A stretch of 64,000 nt of DNA from NCBI GenBank assembly GCA_019925105.1, contig JAHGAU010000026.1, forward strand, positions 186,001-250,000, given 5' to 3'. The translations under genes and the position numbers were made by a program. The stretch is from Niebla homalea. Lineage: Eukaryota > Ascomycota > Lecanoromycetes > Lecanorales > Ramalinaceae. Every line of letters starts with the position of its first letter. Positions within the stretch are counted from its first letter, which is position 1. The notes under the pieces are model-generated. The model was not told the DNA's origin. It made no database searches and saw only the letters and a list, made by a program, of their open reading frames with translations. This document shows, piece by piece, positions 23,060 through 33,630 of this stretch.

Positions 23060-24092
23060 ATGGCCTCTCCCATTATAATCAAAGACGACTACTTTGTTAT
23101 GGAGGGTCAGAGTCCTGTGTTAGCACCACAGGAAGCCACATTCAAGGATCTCATAATGGATGAGGGCCTTGTTATTGGTATCGATTCAATTGGTATCGAT
23201 CGAGAACTCCGAGGAACTCCCTTGCCGCACCGGTACATAAAGCAAGGGTTCGAGAAATGGATGGATAAGGCGCTAAGGAAAGATGATGGCATAAAGAATG
23301 CTGAGCCTGATTATACCTACGGCATTCTCGCAAGGGAGCTTCCTGTATAGTCGGGGCTATCTTTAGACAAAAAGATGTACAAGATATTGACGATTGCCAA
23401 AGGCATATACTATCCTTTCCTACTAGTCGAAGGAAAATCCGATGCTATTTCCGTAGCCTAAGCTATTGATCAGCCACGTCGTGGAGGCGCAACACTCGTG
23501 CATCCGCCTGTATCATTGCTAACCTGCTCAACTATAAATGGGAATACCCAGACCGGCAAGGTCAAGACCCATTCTTCTCAACCTTTCCAACATCCACCTT
23601 CTACCAACGACCCGGCCAACTGCCCAATTGTAAGCGAAAGCAGCAACTGAGTCACCCTGACATTCCCCCAGCTGGAGCCGACGGCCACACATTCGTCTAT
23701 TCGGCAGTGTTCAGCCCGCAAGTCGTCACATTTTACGTCCACTGGCATGAGTACGTCCAATTTTTGGACGGAACTTCCCACTCCGTCCTCCACATGGATA
23801 CGGTCGCTTCACAGTCCGTCCAAGACGAACGCCGCACCCTGGGCGAGTTCCGTCGCGTGCTGCACAACATGTGCAAATGGGGGCCCGGGAGCGATTTTGC
23901 GAGCATGCTAAGATCCATGCCGCCGTCCGCGCGTACTCGAAGCAGCGGTCCCAGCGCGACCAGCACCAGGCAGCGGCGGCGGAAGGGGCCGAGAAGAAGA
24001 AGATGAAGCTTGCCACTACTGCTGCTACTAATGAAGCGGCGGCTACGAGTACGAGTAGGCGTGCGAGTGTGGTGAAAACATTGGGGTTGTAG
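23060..24092 (+). pseudogene. DUF7924-like (nuclease-fold) protein relic
   Basis: The N-terminal frame runs 23060-23350 (MASPIIIKDDYFVMEGQ...YGILARELPV) and stops at TAG. Reading on in the same frame gives SGLSLDKKMYKILTIAKG, YYPFLLVEGKSD and a second stop (TAA), then AIDQPRRGGATLV. The shifted frame at 23,680-23,880 gives FVYSAVFSPQVVTFYVHW and LGEFRRVLHNMCKWG. This order (PF-x-LVE-x-KS, then RRGGATLV, then a VHW strand and RRVLHN helix) matches fungal proteins I know as DUF7924, which resemble restriction-endonuclease-fold domains. The E-x-K pair (VEGKS) would be the catalytic strand. Two nonsense codons and at least one frameshift make it a pseudogene; both stops could come from CAG/CAA by C-to-T. 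The domain name is from memory. Confidence 0.65.
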
Positions 24093-24787
24093 AGCGATGA
24101 AGAAGATGGTGACTTAGTTGCGCCACCTACAAGCTAGAGTGTAAGCCAAGTCTGAGCTTGTTTCGTTTGTAATGCTTTTATTGGAAAATGGATTTGATTC
24201 AAGAGTCGGAGTTTTCAGCGCGACCGTTCATCCTACTGTGGGCCAGACTAGATTGAGATTGCCAATCAGTGGTTTCTGTCCATGCAAGCGTGTTCACCTT
24301 CGTCGAACGTCGTGTAACTGGCATGGCCCCCGTGAATCACAGGCCAAAATAAAGACACCAAACAGAATTTGAGGTACAACGCATCATTACACACATCTAT
24401 GATGCAGAAGAGGTGAGCGACCTCGAAGCACGCAGCTGTTGTTATGAACCCGAGACCCCCCCCAACCTCGCCTGCCGCCAAACAAGTCCCTGGGCCTGTT
24501 TTTATCTGGCTTAAGCATAGACACTGTTCGAATGGTGATGAGAATCTCCATTGAGAGTCTTCTCTTTCATCCGCGGCAAAGGGGCCTTGTGGGCGAAGTG
24601 CTTTGCTGTCCTGACTTCTGCCTTGCCAAAAGCATCCCCGCGCCGTTGCACTGCCTATTGACTCTGAGCGACTTTTGACCGCAGGGCGTACATCATCATT
24701 GACCTGCAATAATTCACCAGCAACGCGGCAGGCTGGGAAGAGCGCCGCTCGCTTCCTCGCTTGGCTATATGCAGTTTTTACACCCGG
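24093..24787. other. Spacer; no supported gene
   Basis: The minus-strand open frame 24709-24266 has no recognisable motif. Nothing else stands out before the tandem repeat. Confidence 0.4.
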
Positions 24788-24985
24788 TTGAATGCTAGTG
24801 GTGTACGAGATTACGGCTGGACTGGCTGAGCGTATCTCGTGTACGTGGTGGCTTTGAATGCTAGTGGTGTATGAGATTACGGCAGGATTGGCTGAGCGTA
24901 TCTCGTGTACGTGGTGGCTTTGAAGGCTAGTGGTGTACGAGATTACGGCAGGATTGGCTGAGCGTACCCCGTGTGCATGGTGGCT
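24788..24985 (+). repeat. Tandem repeat, 3 copies of 66 bases
   Basis: Units start at 24788, 24854 and 24920 with TTGAATGCTAGTGGTGTA (third unit TTGAAGGCTAG) and end GTACGTGGTGGCT. Each unit holds an inverted pair ACGAGAT ... ATCTCGT about 25 bases apart (changed to ACCCCGT in unit three). Units 1 and 2 are nearly identical. Confidence 0.9.
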
Positions 24986-25417
24986 GGGACCAGGGGCTCA
25001 TGGGTGATGACTTGTAACAATATGCTCCCCCCACTCTTGACCCAAAAAGTTGTTCAACTGATTCTTGCTTACTTCCTGCCTGCAGATGATGCTTAGGTAG
25101 AGAATGCCAAAGATACCGAGGCTGCCCGCGGCAGGACGTAGACATGCTGTCGAATTTGATTGCAGTCCCAACGGGTTGCAGGAAAACTCCTGGCCTAGTT
25201 TGAATGGGTACATTGATTCATTGAATCGCCCCAACGACGATCGGGACACAAAGTATACCGCCGGCTTCTCCAGCGGCTCGCCCCCCCCCGGGTCAGGAGT
25301 GAGGGAGCACGCCAATCCAGACTTGATTATTATCTGAATCATCGAGGCGTGGCTGCCGACGATTATGAACCCGCATCCTTCGGAAAGGCAAATGAATCTG
25401 TCTATAGGAACATACTT

Positions 25418-27262
25418 ATGCGAGCTGATATGCAGATACGTCTGCTGTACTTATCGCCTTGCTCACGCGGTTCCGATCTTCGGTGCGATCTCGCATCACA
25501 TGATTTCTATTCAAGCCCAACCTATGAAACACTATCTTACAGCTGGGGCCCAAGAAACAAGCGAGAGGTTATCCAAGTCAATGAGTTGAAGCATTTTCAA
25601 GTCACAGATAACCTAGCTGCTGCGCTCAGGAGGCTCCGACTTCCGGGGCAAAGTCGGGTTCTTTGGGTAGATGCCATCTGCATCGATCAAAGTTCCAACG
25701 AAGAAAAGAGTATACAGGTGGGGAATATGGGTGATATCTACGCGCGCGCAAGCAGAACTCTTCTCTGGCTCGGGGATGGCGTCGAATCGGCTCACGGTCC
25801 TCAGTATACGGTCGTGGCTTTCATTGGCATGGCCCTGCTCTGGCTGATCAGCTTTTTCCTGGGACGACCCTCCCGTGAGACGCCCAAGTCTCCCGACGCC
25901 GATAGATTACAAGATTTGAGGCATGCGCTTTGCAATACAATACCATCATGGTGGGAGCGTTTGTGGACTGCACAGGAAGTTGTGCGGAGCCAGGACTTAC
26001 CTGATATCTGTTTCGGCCCGTGGCAGCTCAGGTGGCATGAATTCAAACCTCTAGTCAATAAGCTCGCTATGTCGCCCAGGGTCGTGGACATACTCCGACG
26101 TGACAAGCACGGACGCACATTAGACATCGATCCAAAGTCTCTCAATCTAAGGGCCTGGATGCTAGAAAAGAGATTGGAGGAATTGGAAGAGCTGCACATG
26201 GCCTATTCCCGGAGGAGAGTGGCGACCCTGTTAGATCTGGCATATTTGAATGAGCGATCCATGGTCACGGACCAACGAGATCGTGTTTATAGTCTCTTGT
26301 CTATGGTGCAAAAGGAAGAGGCCATGATGTACAAAATTGATTACAAAAATAGCACCTCTGCGCAACAGGTCTTTGCAAGGACGACTTACGATATCATCAA
26401 GCGGACTCGGAGTCTGCAGGTGCTTGAATATGTCAGCGCCTCCACAAGTCATGATCGCCTTATGCCAACATGGGCTCTTGATCTTGCGACACGAACTATC
26501 AGCTGGGTCAACATTGCGGGCTCACGTCTCGAGCCCAAACATCGGCAGGTTCCCGACGCAGGAAAGATGGCAGAGCCACATCTGACAGAAGATTCTCTCG
26601 TCCTCACTGTAGCAGGTGAATCCATCGATGTTGTGATTGCGGTCTATCCCCTCGGCCAAGGAATGAACAATCCCCTTTTTCTGGGGAATAGCAGTAATTG
26701 GTCTGAGGAAATTGGCCGTCATCCTGATGGGTCGCAATACTGGATCGGAAATTCGAAAGGTAAAATCAATTTCGTCTGGGAATACTCGCCGTCGCTTCTC
26801 CGGGCCAGGTCTCTCACAGCTCAAGGAGGCCCTCGTGATGGGCCCTTCCGTTCAACGGCAGACGGGATCTTGGATCATGTTTTCGATAATTGGCTGCGCT
26901 TCTCCGCTGGCTTGAAGATGCGCCACAAGGGAGGCGTTCCACGCGATGCAGCGTATTGGTGGAACCATCTTCGACGAGGACACGTCAGAGGAAATGACTA
27001 TGTTGGGGTACATCCTAGTTTCTATGTGACAGGGAAAGGCAACATCGGTATTGGAGCGAGAAACACCAAGCAAGGGGACTTGGTAGTTGCTCTACATGGT
27101 GCACCCAGTCTATGCTTGCTAAGATCTCGCTTCAGTCGGCAATATGAATTCCAGGGTTTTACGTACATGAATATGACAAAACAGATTGGAAGTCCATTCG
27201 AGCCGCCTTGGCCATTGAACCGAGGAGAGGTCCCTGTAACGCAGTCGTTCAACCTTGTGTGA
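25418..27262 (+). CDS. HET-domain (heterokaryon incompatibility) protein
   Basis: The HET domain occupies about residues 25-200 with its hallmark blocks: YETLSYSWG, LWVDAICIDQSSNEEKSIQV, ARASRTLLWLGD and WTAQEV. HET proteins mediate non-self recognition and cell death in filamentous ascomycetes; the domain has a TIR-like fold. A hydrophobic stretch (TVVAFIGMALLWLISFFLG) inside the domain could be a membrane segment, which is unusual. The C-terminal half ends with the block GDLVVALHGAPSLCLLR, common in these proteins. ATG 25418 gives 614 residues. The frame is open further upstream to about 25,215 with no ATG, so either 25418 is the start or an upstream exon exists. It lies 535 bases before the adenylosuccinate synthetase gene on the same strand. 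Partner or trigger is unknown. Confidence 0.85.
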   Translation: MRADMQIRLLYLSPCSRGSDLRCDLASHDFYSSPTYETLSYSWGPRNKREVIQVNELKHFQVTDNLAAALRRLRLPGQSRVLWVDAICIDQSSNEEKSIQVGNMGDIYARASRTLLWLGDGVESAHGPQYTVVAFIGMALLWLISFFLGRPSRETPKSPDADRLQDLRHALCNTIPSWWERLWTAQEVVRSQDLPDICFGPWQLRWHEFKPLVNKLAMSPRVVDILRRDKHGRTLDIDPKSLNLRAWMLEKRLEELEELHMAYSRRRVATLLDLAYLNERSMVTDQRDRVYSLLSMVQKEEAMMYKIDYKNSTSAQQVFARTTYDIIKRTRSLQVLEYVSASTSHDRLMPTWALDLATRTISWVNIAGSRLEPKHRQVPDAGKMAEPHLTEDSLVLTVAGESIDVVIAVYPLGQGMNNPLFLGNSSNWSEEIGRHPDGSQYWIGNSKGKINFVWEYSPSLLRARSLTAQGGPRDGPFRSTADGILDHVFDNWLRFSAGLKMRHKGGVPRDAAYWWNHLRRGHVRGNDYVGVHPSFYVTGKGNIGIGARNTKQGDLVVALHGAPSLCLLRSRFSRQYEFQGFTYMNMTKQIGSPFEPPWPLNRGEVPVTQSFNLV

Positions 27263-27796
27263 GAGTCTCGAATGCGGGTGGATTGGTGCTACAGGAATCA
27301 GCAGTGTCAGAGGGTCTACCATTAGAATGTTATTCGGCGACCTTTGCGGCGGTGCATGATCATTTTCAATCCCCACAGCAAACATGTTGAAAGTATCAAG
27401 AAGATGCATGAATAGCAGCGTGAGAACTTCACTTAAGGGGACTTTCAGTATCGTGCAGGCCCCAAGCCTTACTCTTCCAGCAAGTCCGATATTAGAGTAG
27501 ACTCGTGTAATCGAAGCCCAGACATGATGCCAGGCAAGGCTGACGTGACATCATGACGTTTCAAATTGACGCGATGAAGAGTAAAGTGGGAAAGCAATCC
27601 ATCACGGGGGAACGAATTAGCATCTCGTCGAATTCCGTATTGCCCTGGTGCGTCGGTGCCATCGTGCCCTTGTGTTGCCCCTGTATACTTTACCTTTTCG
27701 GGTAGTCCCGGCGCTGGACTTTAGATTTTTGGTGGGGCTTATTTCTTTCGGCACACCAATTGACGACGATTCTTCTGCGTCTCAAGGAAGAAAGAT
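27263..27796. promoter_or_regulatory. HET to synthetase intergenic region
   Basis: This 534-base gap contains the promoter and leader of the synthetase gene. Its last about 50 bases (CACACCAATTGACGACG and following) are conserved in the truncated copy at 22378, so the duplication took part of the leader. Confidence 0.5.
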
Positions 27797-29826
27797 ATGT
27801 CGACCATCATCCTAGGTTCTCAGTGGGGTAAGTCTCTCTCCGTTGCGCTACAATTGTCCTCGCTCTCAGGCAGCTTCGGACTCCAATGTCTCGACTGTGA
27901 TGTGATAAACTTTTCTGAGATTGATTGAGTTCTGGTTGTACAGGAGATGAAGGGGTACGTTATTGCTCTAGCTTGCATATCTACTCAGACCCTACATAAT
28001 ACTGACAGGTAGTCGTCGCAATAATTCAGAAGGGCAAATTGACAGACCATCTCCTCTCAACCAATTCCTTCGATGTTTGCGCGCGGGCAGCTGGTGGACA
28101 CAATGCTGGGCACTCGGTCAAGTGAGGCAAGCAACAGCACTACCTCCCAGGCAATGATGGCTAAGAGCGGCCTTCTTCAGGACCGGTGGCCAGACTTACA
28201 GCTTTCATCTTTTGCCATCCGGCTTGATGAACCCGAAGATCGACAATCTGATAGGTTCAGGTGTTGTCTTCAACGTTGGAGCCTTTTTCAAAGAATTGGG
28301 AGAACTCGAAACCAAGGGTGTACCTCGTGTTCATGAGCGCATTCATGTCAGCTCCCGGTGTCACCTAAACTTTGCGCTGCATGCTGCTGTTGATGGGCTT
28401 TCGGAACAAGAGCTGGGATTGAACCAGATCGGGACTACCAAAAGAGGCATTGGCCCGGCGTATAGCACCAAGGCTTCGCGAGACGGTCTGAGAGTGATTG
28501 ATATGTACCACAAGTCCTTCGAAGACAAATTACGCCTGCTGGAAAGAGGTTACCGCAAACGGTATGGCGAGCTCCTCAAATACTCTGTCGAGGAAGAGAT
28601 ACAGAGATTCCGGGAATACAAGGACCAGTTACGACCGTATATTGTTGACGCAGTGGCATATATGAAGGCAATGCGAGAGAACAAGCAGTCAATGCTGGTT
28701 GAGAGCTCCCAAGCTTTAAGTATGACGGGACACCGCTCCGGACACCATAAAGACTCTGTTGACCGGATCAGTGCTCGATCTTGACTTCGGTACCTATCCA
28801 TATGTGACTTCCTCACACTGTTCCCTGGGCGGATGCATGCAGGGTCTCGCACTGAGTCCATTCAGTCTCAAGTGAGCTAATCTTTGCTTACTACCATCGA
28901 GATGGCAAGGAAGCATCGTTGAGACTTGAGTCCCGCTGTTCGATCATTGTTGCTCATAGTAGAATGCAGGAATGTCATCGGTGTTGTGAAGGCATATGTA
29001 AGTCTTGTTCCTGGTGTCGAGAGGTTGAGTGTACAAAGACTAGTCTCTAACGTACTAATATACCTGATGGCCTAGACCACACGAGTCGGGGGAGGTCCTT
29101 TTCCTTCAGAACAGAATGGGGATATCGGTGGGAAATTGCAGGAAAATGGTGGAGAAATTGTAGGCTCTGAATAGGATTCTCCTTACGTGCGGAAGCACTC
29201 GGCTGATCCCAGTAGGGAGTCTCAACTGGTCGCCGGAGAAGATGCGGCTGGCTTGACCTGGTGGTGCTCCGATATTCGGCTGAAGTGAACCGTGAGTCTT
29301 TTGATCGAGTGTTATAACCATATCTGATAAGTATGCTAACGCGACCTCCGTAGATTATACGTCTCTCAACTTGACTAAGCGTAAGCGCTGTAGCGATCGT
29401 CTCTGCCGGGCACTGGAGGCTGATCGAAGTTGTTAGTTGATGTACTGGATACCTTTCCGACAATTCGAGTGGCAACAGCATACATCACGCCGGGTGGAGA
29501 AAAGCTTACGACATTCCCTGCAGATCTTAGCCTTGTAAGTGGCCTCCCAACTCTTGGATTCTCTCTGACTTGTGAACCAGCTCGAGGAAAGCACTGTCGA
29601 GTACACCGACTTACAAGGCTGGCAAAGCTCCATTAGCGGGGTACGGACATGGTCCCAACTTCCACGACAAGCGCAAGAGTATGTTGAATTCATCGAGTCA
29701 TCGGTCGGTGTAAAGGTATGTGTGAACTGTTATCTTTATATGACAAGGCTGTATACCTATTGATATTTATAGATCGTTTACATTGGGACTGGCCAAGATC
29801 GTGAGGACATGATCTTTCGGGATTGA
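27797..29826 (+). CDS. ADE12: Adenylosuccinate synthetase, intron-rich and somewhat divergent
   Basis: Catalyses IMP + aspartate + GTP to adenylosuccinate in AMP synthesis. Twelve exons: 27797-27827, 27944-27954, 28030-28121, 28181-28719, 28772-28871, 28970-28997, 29076-29159, 29216-29291, 29354-29380, 29437-29534, 29581-29715, 29773-29826. All introns are GT..AG and all phases agree, giving 424 residues, the family length. Visible motifs: GSQWGDEGKGK (phosphate-binding loop, catalytic Asp), GGHNAGH (catalytic His 42), [46 protein letters not shown] and IGTGQDRE at the guanine-binding end. Some usually invariant positions differ: VESSQ where VEGAN/VEGAQ is usual, SSH for SSN, GTGQDRE for GTGPxRE. 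It may be a second, diverging copy; a single-copy essential gene would be less tolerant. Two very short exons (11 and 27 bases) explain why it looks broken in plain ORFs. Confidence 0.9.
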
Positions 29827-30622
29827 TGTTCTCGGTACATTGCCGCCTTTCGCTCCATTATGCTCGTGTCCAACCCATCCGCCACATCAGAATCTGCCGT
29901 CCTCAGTATACAATGAGAAAGATCTTCCGGTCTCCCAAGCTAGGTTAAGATTTTTGAACCAAGTCTTGCAGAACTACTAGTTATTGACGAACAATTTCAC
30001 CTTGAAGACCCATCTGGGAAGCATCATACGGTGAGCATGAGTGGTATGTGGCTGTTGATGTTGTCCTTACATCATATGTCAACTGTAAGAATTCAAGTCA
30101 GGGCAAGGCTACTACCCATATCTAGACGGTGTATCTGCCTTTGCAGGCATGACCGATCGATATTCCGAGACCGGGACATCTGGAGGCAGCGTCTGCATAA
30201 CACTCTTACTTCAATAGATCAGAGTAGCTACATGTAAGCTCTATGTAACCAATAACCTACCTGGATTAGGAGAAGACAGCCAATCAAGTCGAGAAGACTT
30301 AGTGATCGTTCCCAGATTTTTCAGATGGATGTGCGAATGGTTGGGCTGTAATGTTTTTGCTATTGCGAGAGCCAGCTGTAGCTGTATGGTTTCAATACAA
30401 AAGGGGCCAGAGTTTGATGCCGAAGTTTTCCCGTTTTGGTGTCATCCACAGCGGGGCATGGAAGGCGAGCTTCTTTCTTCTTTCTCGCATGAGCAGGCTT
30501 GTTTCCTGATTACTTCCCTCAAGCTCTCGGATACAAGTACCAGCCTTTCACACCTCTCTATCTTTCCCCGGGAAAGCCTTTCATCTCATCCTGAACACGC
30601 ACTCCTCCTCAGTACCTCCAGA
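29827..30622. other. Spacer between synthetase and MMS2
   Basis: There is no supported gene. A plus-strand frame from 30302 reads through into the MMS2 first exon but has no motif before the MMS2 start; the CT-rich stretch at 30,470-30,620 (CTTTCTTCTTTCTCGC, CTCCTCCTCAG) looks like the MMS2 promoter and leader. Confidence 0.5.
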
Positions 30623-31336
30623 ATGGGCGCGAAAGTGCCCCGCAACTTTCGCCTGCTAGAAGAGCTGGAGAAAGGCGAGAAAGGGCTGGGAGCAGGTTCG
30701 CTGACTCCACATTGCCCCTTAAATGCTTCTCACTCGGAATTCTCTTGCTGACGTCCTTTGCTATTCTTTAGAGGCCTGCTCGTACGGTCTATCAGATGGC
30801 GATGACCTCCTCATGTCGAATTGGAATGGGACAATATTAGGACCTCCTCATGTATGACACTACTACTCCTTCCAAAGCTGTTCGTCAGAGGATACTATAC
30901 ATCTGGCAGGTTTGGCTGACTCTGACCATTGAAGAGCGTGCACGAGAACCGCATCTACAGCCTAAACATACATTGCGGTGACAACTACCCAGATAGCCCT
31001 CCCACTGTGCAGTTCGTGTCGAAGGTCAATCTGCCGTGTGTCGATCCGAGGTCCGGGAAGGTCAGTAAACACTGCGTCCATCCCGCTTTAGCGAGTTCTA
31101 GGAAAGGGGGACGACAACATGATTGACGATCCGGTCAGGTCGACCCATCGCGGCTCCCGTGCCTGTCCCAATGGAAAAGAGAGAACACCATGGAGACGAT
31201 TCTGATCGAGCTGAGAAGGTCCGTCATCATATCCTAAAGCTTTCACGACCTCGGACTGACGTATGACCCAAGGTACATGGCGCTGCCTCAACATAAGAAA
31301 TTACCTCAACCTGCTGAAGGCTCGACGTTCATGTGA
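30623..31336 (+). CDS. MMS2: Ubiquitin-conjugating enzyme variant Mms2 (UEV)
   Basis: Non-catalytic E2 variant that pairs with Ubc13 to build K63-linked ubiquitin chains in error-free post-replication repair. Five exons: 30623-30695, 30772-30851, 30935-31060, 31139-31218, 31273-31336; phases agree and give 140 residues, close to the yeast length. The N-terminus is KVPRNFRLLEELEKGEKGLG, followed by ACSYGLSDGDDLLMSNWNGT, ILGPPHSVHENRIYSL, NYPDSPPTVQFVSKVNLPCV and WKRENTMETILIELRR, ending LPQPAEGSTFM. As expected for UEVs, the HPN-x-Cys active-site block of true E2s is missing. The donor of intron 1 (GTTCGC) is weak but the join restores the family sequence exactly. Identification is very secure. 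Confidence 0.95.
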
Positions 31337-31824
31337 GATGGGTTGGATCATTCGAGGTGAAACGGAATTAGGGTCTGGTGCCAGATCTCAACGACATGAT
31401 GAGGATATGGCAATAGAAGCGTGCATCCCGTGGCGCAGTGGCTGGCAATGGTACCATTAGAGCGGATATCTGTACCAATGAATCAAGGTCTATATCGAAT
31501 TCGCTGACGCTTGACATCGACAAAATCATATCGATAACTCAGACGCGGCCCACTTCACCAGATCAGAGGTCTTCTTTACTATGGTACTGATGAGCGAGGA
31601 GGTGCCTTGGGTGCTTCCAATCCATCAAGCTTAATGTATGGTCGTCAAGGCGTGTGTGATATGAGTACCACAGCGTGTAAAAATGATCACGACATCTCCC
31701 CTCCGGACAGATACTTTTCAAGGGATTTCTTCCTCTGCGATTGAAGGCCATATTGAAAACATGGAATTTTGATGCCAGGCAAGGGGAAGCTGGTGCCCCA
31801 CAAATCAGGAGTGCACCGCCATTC
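31337..31824. other. Spacer between MMS2 and LYR-motif gene
   Basis: Nothing recognisable in 488 bases. The minus-strand frame 31886-31563 has no motif and overlaps the LYR gene start. Confidence 0.4.
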
Positions 31825-33548
31825 ATGTCAGTTTCTTCCTCCGGGCGTGAAATAACCCACCTCTTCTCCAATTGACGCATCTTCAAGGCTTTGCTCTCTA
31901 TCGTGCTTTACTTCGTCAGAAGCGACCAGTCCCTGCAGAAGGCCTGAGTTCTGAAAACTTCAATGCTCGAATCAAAGGCTACTTCATATATGGGAGACGG
32001 CTCCAGGGCCATGCAAGAATTACTAGATCTTTACAGCGAGGCTACAACGTCTGTCTCATCATGACCCCCGACAGTCTCGAAAGGTTTCCCCGTCTGACTT
32101 GCGGACAGGCATTAGACGACCTAGAAGACCCTCAAAAACGCCCGAATATCCTCCAATTCCTCGCAAGACCAATCCGGTGGCGTCATCGGATAACTCAGGA
32201 TGCCCCAGCTCAGCGCAAGATTCCTACTCAACCAGCAACATATAAGCCCTCTGCCGGTCCGCTCCTTTCACGCCCTCACCGCAATATCTCAGGTCGACGC
32301 CATGTGCCCGTCCTCGTCAACGCAAACCGTTTCCCATTCCTCCGGATCAAGAAGCCTCAACCCGCTTCCCTCAGCGGAATAATACGCTCGACCGCACGAA
32401 CCCGCGAAAACCGCATCCTTCGCACGGAGGCGTTGAGGGAAGAGCGCGTTACAGCCCAAGATGAACAAGACTGGGATAAAATACTCGAAAAACAGCTGGG
32501 GGTGAAGAGAGATGAGGACGAGCAATCAGTGGCGTGGCAGACAGCCATCGACGAATCCGTCCGGGAGATTGGGCAGCGGTCTGATCGCGCAATCAAGAAG
32601 AGGATGGCAATGGCAGAGTTGATGACGGATATCGTGGAAAAAGAGGCCGCGCTGGCCCAGGAAGAAAGGCTGCAGAGGTTGGATAAGGCACACAAGATCC
32701 GGAAGGCGAGAAGATTGAGACGGCAAGGAAGGGATCCTGCCGCATCAGGACTACCTACGGACGAACTCGCAGAAGTTCTTAAATCAAAAGATGGTGCAGA
32801 GCCTGGCTTCAATCATCCACCCGACGAAATCCAACCGGAATCTAGAGCGCCTCACAGCAAGAATGTTGACTCAGACTCTTCGATTACCAGCGATGTTGCG
32901 CTTGAGTCAGCTCCGGCAGGGGCTCCTGGCCACTCCGTCGAGCCCGAACTCAAAGATAGCCAGAATCCATTCATCACGAACAGCACTCGTGAGTCTCGCG
33001 ATGACGGGGGCAAATCTGTAATGACTGCTGCTCTGTTAAGGGGCCAAAGTCTACGAGAAGCTCTCATGGCCAGAGGACCGCGGCCCGAACGGCGATGGCG
33101 TCGAACAGATTCCGGAGAGATTGTTCCGCGAATTCGCAACGAGCATCACACAGTATATCGTCCCGCAATTGATAATGCCCCTTTACCTCCTCCGGAAACT
33201 ATGCCTCAGCTCGTTCGAGATGCTCACGGAGGTTCTACCACTACGAAGGCCGGGGAATCAAACGTTCAATCGAAAGGCCCCAGCGAGGCCGATCCAGGTG
33301 ATGCTGCTGCGACACGAGAACTCATTTTGGAGGAACGCGCGAGGCGGAAAGAAGTGAAGGCTCGACGAAAGGAGGAGAAGGCAAGGGCCTCCGAGGAACG
33401 AGCAAGGCAGCATCGGGAGGCCCACCAAAGGAAGAAAGCTGCCAAGCTTTATGCGGGATCGTTCGCCGGGCGGATGAAGCGGTGGGTGCGGGCTCAGGAT
33501 TTCAGTGCTCGTGAGAGTGGTGGACCAGAGCACACCCCCCGAACCTGA
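31825..33548 (+). CDS. LYR-motif (complex 1 LYR-like) protein with a long charged tail
   Basis: The N-terminus carries the LYR signature (FALYRALLRQ) followed by NARIKGYFIYGRRLQGHARITRS, typical of the three-helix LYR fold that binds mitochondrial acyl-carrier protein in complex I, Fe-S and ribosome assembly. The uninterrupted frame begins without an ATG. A short first exon 31825-31846 (ATG, reading MSVSSSG), an intron 31847-31887 and a second exon 31888-33548 give a correct join and 560 residues; that first exon is my proposal. Beyond about residue 110 the protein is low-complexity and charged, with coiled-coil-like stretches (VEKEAALAQEERLQRLDKAHKIRKARRL split by Arg/Lys runs; ERARRKEVKARRKEEKARA). 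LYR proteins are usually about 100 residues, so most of this is extension of unknown role. Confidence 0.75.
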
Positions 33549-33630
33549 GGACTCTAGGATATTTGCAGGGGACGGTGGGACAACATCCCGTGAAGAAACA
33601 GCGAAGAGACAAGGTCAAGACCCCTAATCA

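Noticed and set aside
24788..24985. Regular repeats as a CRISPR-like array
   Set aside because: Whole 66-base units are repeated with no unique spacers, and this is a eukaryotic genome.
25104..25337. 77-residue frame as a first exon of the HET gene
   Set aside because: No splice pair joins it in frame to the HET ORF with acceptable signals.
28030..29500. The synthetase at first looks like a pseudogene, with stops after GHSVK, SLK and IVGSE
   Set aside because: Each stop falls in an intron with proper GT and AG signals, and splicing restores the family sequence and the 424-residue length.
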